Assembly: GCA_017442465.1 (NCBI GenBank)
Contig: JAFRZQ010000379.1
Coordinates: 1 to 8,008, forward strand
Direction: 5' to 3'
Source of the DNA: Anaerotignum sp.
GTDB lineage: Bacteria; Bacillota; Clostridia; Lachnospirales; Anaerotignaceae
Length of the DNA: 8,008 nt
Shown here: positions 6,013 through 8,008 of the stretch, piece after piece
Position numbering within the stretch: position 1 is the first letter of the stretch
How the letters are laid out: every line of letters starts with the position of its first letter
Position numbers and translations under genes: made by a program
The notes under the pieces: generated by a model
What the model was told of the DNA's origin: nothing
The model's database searches: none
The model's input: the letters and a program-made list of their open reading frames with translations, nothing else

Positions 6013-6940
6013 ATTGGAATCTCTTTTTCAGTTCTTCCGGCATGGATGCCAGTGCCTTTGCAAAATCCTCTTTTTCCAGCATACCGCTTTCCCGGCTGAC
6101 AACCGCAGAGGAAATATGATTGGCCGCCCGGATGGCATCGGCAAAGGACAGGCCAAAGCGTCTGGCAGAAATGACAGAGCCCATATGGGAATCCCCGGCG
6201 CCAATGGTATCCTTCACCACTGCCGGCACAGGGGCTGCATAATGATCGGCCCCGTCATAGCAGTAGGACCCTTTTTCGCCCAGGGTAACGATCACTGCAT
6301 TCCGGGTTTTTGCAAAAATAGCCCTTGCCGCTGCTTCCACGGTCTTTTCTCCCGTAAAAATCAGGCTTTCCCCCTCATTCAGATGCAGCACAGGGCCCAG
6401 GGAAAGCATGGCCTCCATCCGCTCGGGCTGGATCTGCATAATACGGGCACCGGGTGCAAAATAAATGGTATATTCCGGATGTTTCCGTAGATAGGCAAGA
6501 ATATTTTCCCCGGTATATTCCTCGATCTCCAGTCCGCAGACATAAACGCTGTCGATCCGTTCGGTGTCTATCTTTTCCAGATATTCCTCATAGAAGGTAT
6601 ATTCAATGCCATGATCCACGATAAAACTGCGTTCTCCGCCTTTTTCCGTTTCCACTACGCAGTAGCAGCAGCCATTTTCCTCAGGGCGGCGCACATAGAT
6701 GGGCACACCTCTTTCTTCCAGCTTTTTGCCCACAAAATCCCCATAGATACCGGTGCCCACCGCCGTGCAAAGGCTATAGGGCGCACCAAAATGCCGCAGG
6801 ATATCGGAAACAAGGAAGGCACAGCCCCCCAGGGAACGGGTCTGGCGGCTGATATGCACATCTTCACCTGTCACAGGCAGGTGTGGAATATTTACGATCA
6901 CATCGACAACAGCAGAGCCGATGACCAATGTCTGTTTCAT
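6011..6940 (-). CDS. PfkB (ribokinase)-family carbohydrate or nucleoside kinase
   Basis: A 309-residue cytoplasmic kinase that should transfer phosphate from ATP to a hydroxymethyl group of a sugar, nucleoside or related small molecule. Visible are the N-terminal strand VIGSAVVDVIVNIP (6-19), the substrate-side Gly-Gly (LGGCAFLVSDILRHFG, 37-52), an AVGTGIYGDFVGKKLEERGV stretch (60-79), the NxxE motif (LNEGES, Asn188-Glu191), VIVTLGEKGS (216-225) and the PfkB signature DTIGAGDSHMG (244-254) with catalytic Asp250 and anion hole GAG. The usual GAGDSF/GAGDTF has His in place of Phe. A Cys-rich CCYC sits at 91-94 in the lid region. The ATG at 6940 has GGAG 9 nt upstream; a TTG at 6949 would abut the site. 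No transporter or catabolic gene lies alongside, so the substrate cannot be assigned. Confidence 0.92.
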   Translation of the reverse strand: MKQTLVIGSAVVDVIVNIPHLPVTGEDVHISRQTRSLGGCAFLVSDILRHFGAPYSLCTAVGTGIYGDFVGKKLEERGVPIYVRRPEENGCCYCVVETEKGGERSFIVDHGIEYTFYEEYLEKIDTERIDSVYVCGLEIEEYTGENILAYLRKHPEYTIYFAPGARIMQIQPERMEAMLSLGPVLHLNEGESLIFTGEKTVEAAARAIFAKTRNAVIVTLGEKGSYCYDGADHYAAPVPAVVKDTIGAGDSHMGSVISARRFGLSFADAIRAANHISSAVVSRESGMLEKEDFAKALASMPEELKKRFQ

Positions 6941-6988
6941 GCTTTTCAACTCCTATGATTATTGAACTTTTCGTTTTCTTCTATCTTT

Positions 6989-7017
6989 AGTATAATAGAG
7001 AAAAAATAGAATGGAAA
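6989..7017 (-). promoter_or_regulatory. Promoter of the PfkB kinase gene
   Basis: On the minus strand TTTCCA (7017-7012; 4/6), 17 nt, TATACT (6994-6989; 5/6). RNA would start near 6982, about 42 nt before the ATG. The same AT-rich block reads TATAAT on the plus strand (6991-6996), but no -35 at proper spacing was found there. Confidence 0.5.
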
Positions 7018-7050
7018 TCAAAATTTTCAAAATTTCATGGAACCGGGCAG

Positions 7051-7071
7051 ATTTTTTGTACGTCAAAAAAT
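7051..7071. promoter_or_regulatory. 21-bp palindrome upstream of the SIMPL gene
   Basis: ATTTTTTG (7051-7058), TACGT, CAAAAAAT (7064-7071) is a perfect 8-bp inverted repeat in the 170-bp gap between two divergent genes, 40 nt before the SIMPL start. There is no T-run suited to termination and the centre TACGT is not a stable loop, so a protein-binding site is more likely than a terminator. I could not place a convincing plus-strand promoter in this gap. Confidence 0.4.
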
Positions 7072-7110
7072 ACAAAGACATTTTCTGGCAATAGGAAAGG
7101 AGAAATGGAT

Positions 7111-7839
7111 ATGAAAAAATGGAAAAAAGCAGCCGCTGTTCTGGCCGCAGCAATGGTACTTTCTCTGGGCACAGCCTCTTTTGCATACGCCGCTGAAGGC
7201 GAGATCAATGTAAACGGCATGGGCATCGTCATGGCTGATCCCGACACAGCAAAAATTTACCTGAACGCAGAAACCATGGGCAAAACTTCGGAAGCAGCCC
7301 AGAAAGAAAATAATAAGATCGTGCAGGCCGTAACAAAAGCTATGCAAGATCTGGGCGTAACAAAGGAAAATATCGTGACCACCTATACCTCCGTATATCC
7401 CCAGTATAATTACGATGATAAAACCGGTCAGCGCACTGTCATCGGCTACCGTTCCTATACAGATCTGCAGGTGACCACAAAGGACATTGACAACAGCGGC
7501 AAATATATCGACGCTGCCCTGAAAGCCGGCGCAACAGGTACCGGCGGCGTGGAATTCTCCGTAGCCGACCAGAGCCTGTATTACGGCCAGGCCCTGCAGG
7601 TGGCAGTGAAAAATGCAGAAAAATCTGCCACATCCATCGCTCAGGCTTATGGCAGACAGCTGGGTGCAGTGAAGAGCGTCACAGAAAACTCCAGAAATGC
7701 CTATTATGTGGAATCTGTCAGCATGAATAAAATGATGGCAGCAGAAGACTCCGCAGCGGCAGCAGGCGGCGGCGGTACGACCATCAGCTATGGTAAGATC
7801 CAGATCACAGCAAATATTGCTGTTACATACGGGTTTTAA
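7111..7839 (+). CDS. Secreted SIMPL-domain protein (DUF541 family)
   Basis: A 242-residue exported protein. The signal peptide has a basic MKKWKK start, a hydrophobic core (about 7-20) and a likely cleavage AYA|AEG after residue 27; no lipobox, so it is secreted or cell-wall associated. The mature part is one SIMPL/DUF541 domain: EINVNGMGIVMADPDTAKIYLNAETMG (30-57), a helix with KENNKIVQAVTKAMQDLGVTKENI (65-88), the conserved TTYTSVYPQYNYD (90-102), GYRSYTDLQVTTKD (112-125), TGGVEFSVAD (144-153) and a helix AVKNAEKSATSIAQAYGRQLG (165-185), ending ITANIAVTYGF. An Ala/Gly-rich loop (about 209-223) precedes the final strand. GGAG lies 8 nt before the ATG at 7111 and only 2 nt before an alternative ATG at 7105. 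Family members are surface or periplasmic proteins, some linked to oxidative stress; no exact function can be given. Confidence 0.92.
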   Translation: MKKWKKAAAVLAAAMVLSLGTASFAYAAEGEINVNGMGIVMADPDTAKIYLNAETMGKTSEAAQKENNKIVQAVTKAMQDLGVTKENIVTTYTSVYPQYNYDDKTGQRTVIGYRSYTDLQVTTKDIDNSGKYIDAALKAGATGTGGVEFSVADQSLYYGQALQVAVKNAEKSATSIAQAYGRQLGAVKSVTENSRNAYYVESVSMNKMMAAEDSAAAAGGGGTTISYGKIQITANIAVTYGF

Positions 7840-7864
7840 CGCCGCAAGCAAATAAAGTTTAGAT

Positions 7865-7908
7865 CAAACCTTTTCAAAGGTTTGCAGGGTGTGGGACAGC
7901 GTCCCGCA
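7865..7908 (+). repeat. Two-hairpin intergenic element, copy B, after the SIMPL gene
   Basis: A 9-bp hairpin CAAACCTTT / AAAGGTTTG with a TC centre (7865-7884) is followed by the linker CAGGGTG. A second hairpin then follows, TGTGGGAC / GTCCCGCA around AGC, with one G-T wobble (7890-7908). It matches copy A in flanks, linker and second-loop core ACAGCG, but not in the body of the first stem. It begins 25 nt after the SIMPL stop and is in the same orientation as that transcript. Confidence 0.75.
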
Positions 7909-7926
7909 AAAGATAACAAAACAAAA

Positions 7927-7960
7927 AGGACACCCCGTTCTGAGGTGTCCTCATTTTTTT
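7927..7960. terminator. Bidirectional terminator at the right end
   Basis: AGGACACC (7927-7934) / GGTGTCCT (7944-7951) with a 9-nt loop. A run of seven T follows on the plus strand (7954-7960) and an A-rich stretch precedes it, giving TTTTTGTTTTG on the minus strand. It suits convergent transcription of the SIMPL gene and the partial gene at the right edge. Confidence 0.85.
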
Positions 7961-7962
7961 AC

Positions 7963-8008
7963 TTATTTTTCATAAGGTCTTGTTTTTCTGCTGCCTTCGC
8001 CGTATTCT
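7963..8008 (-). CDS. Probable 3' end of a minus-strand gene
   Basis: The minus strand reads EYGEGSRKTRPYEK then TAA, the stop lying 12 nt before the bidirectional terminator. Only 14 residues are visible, so no family can be named. Support is the placement next to a hairpin with a minus-side T-tract and the hydrophilic tail-like composition; the frame choice is otherwise unproven. Confidence 0.4.
   Translation of the reverse strand, partial: EYGEGSRKTRPYEK

Overview
The window looks like a chromosomal segment from a low-to-mid GC Gram-positive anaerobe, most likely class Clostridia. This is inferred from strong AGGAGG-type ribosome binding sites, sigma-A-like promoters, DegV, SIMPL and DapH proteins of Firmicutes type, and compact genes separated by hairpin/T-tract terminators. 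I see no rRNA, tRNA, IS element, phage gene or CRISPR array. No gap between genes exceeds 300 bases.

Layout. Positions 1-1243 (minus) hold a MarR-family regulator whose stop overlaps, by ATGA, the start of an efflux-type membrane fusion lipoprotein that runs off the left edge. Divergent from it, 1459-2346 (plus) encodes a DegV-family fatty-acid-binding protein ending in a terminator. A minus-strand M20 peptidase-family amidohydrolase (2503-3621) follows, convergent with the DegV gene. It is divergent from dapH (3840-4553, plus). Together these two could supply the acetylation and deacetylation steps of the acetyl branch of diaminopimelate/lysine synthesis. Next come two plus-strand genes with their own promoters: an ankyrin-repeat-like protein (4744-5454) and a small Ig-like lipoprotein (5544-5969). 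A PfkB-family sugar/nucleoside kinase (6011-6940, minus) converges on the lipoprotein gene across a perfect 15-bp hairpin. It is divergent from a secreted SIMPL-domain protein (7111-7839, plus). The last bases probably hold the 3' end of a minus-strand gene.

Most genes appear to be single transcription units; only the marR/fusion-protein pair looks like a coupled operon. The most notable non-coding signal is a two-hairpin intergenic element present twice: in the 5' leader of the amidohydrolase gene (3642-3688, minus) and just after the SIMPL gene (7865-7908, plus). The linker and second-hairpin core are conserved, while the first hairpin has changed sequence with its pairing preserved. This covariation pattern suggests selection for structure.
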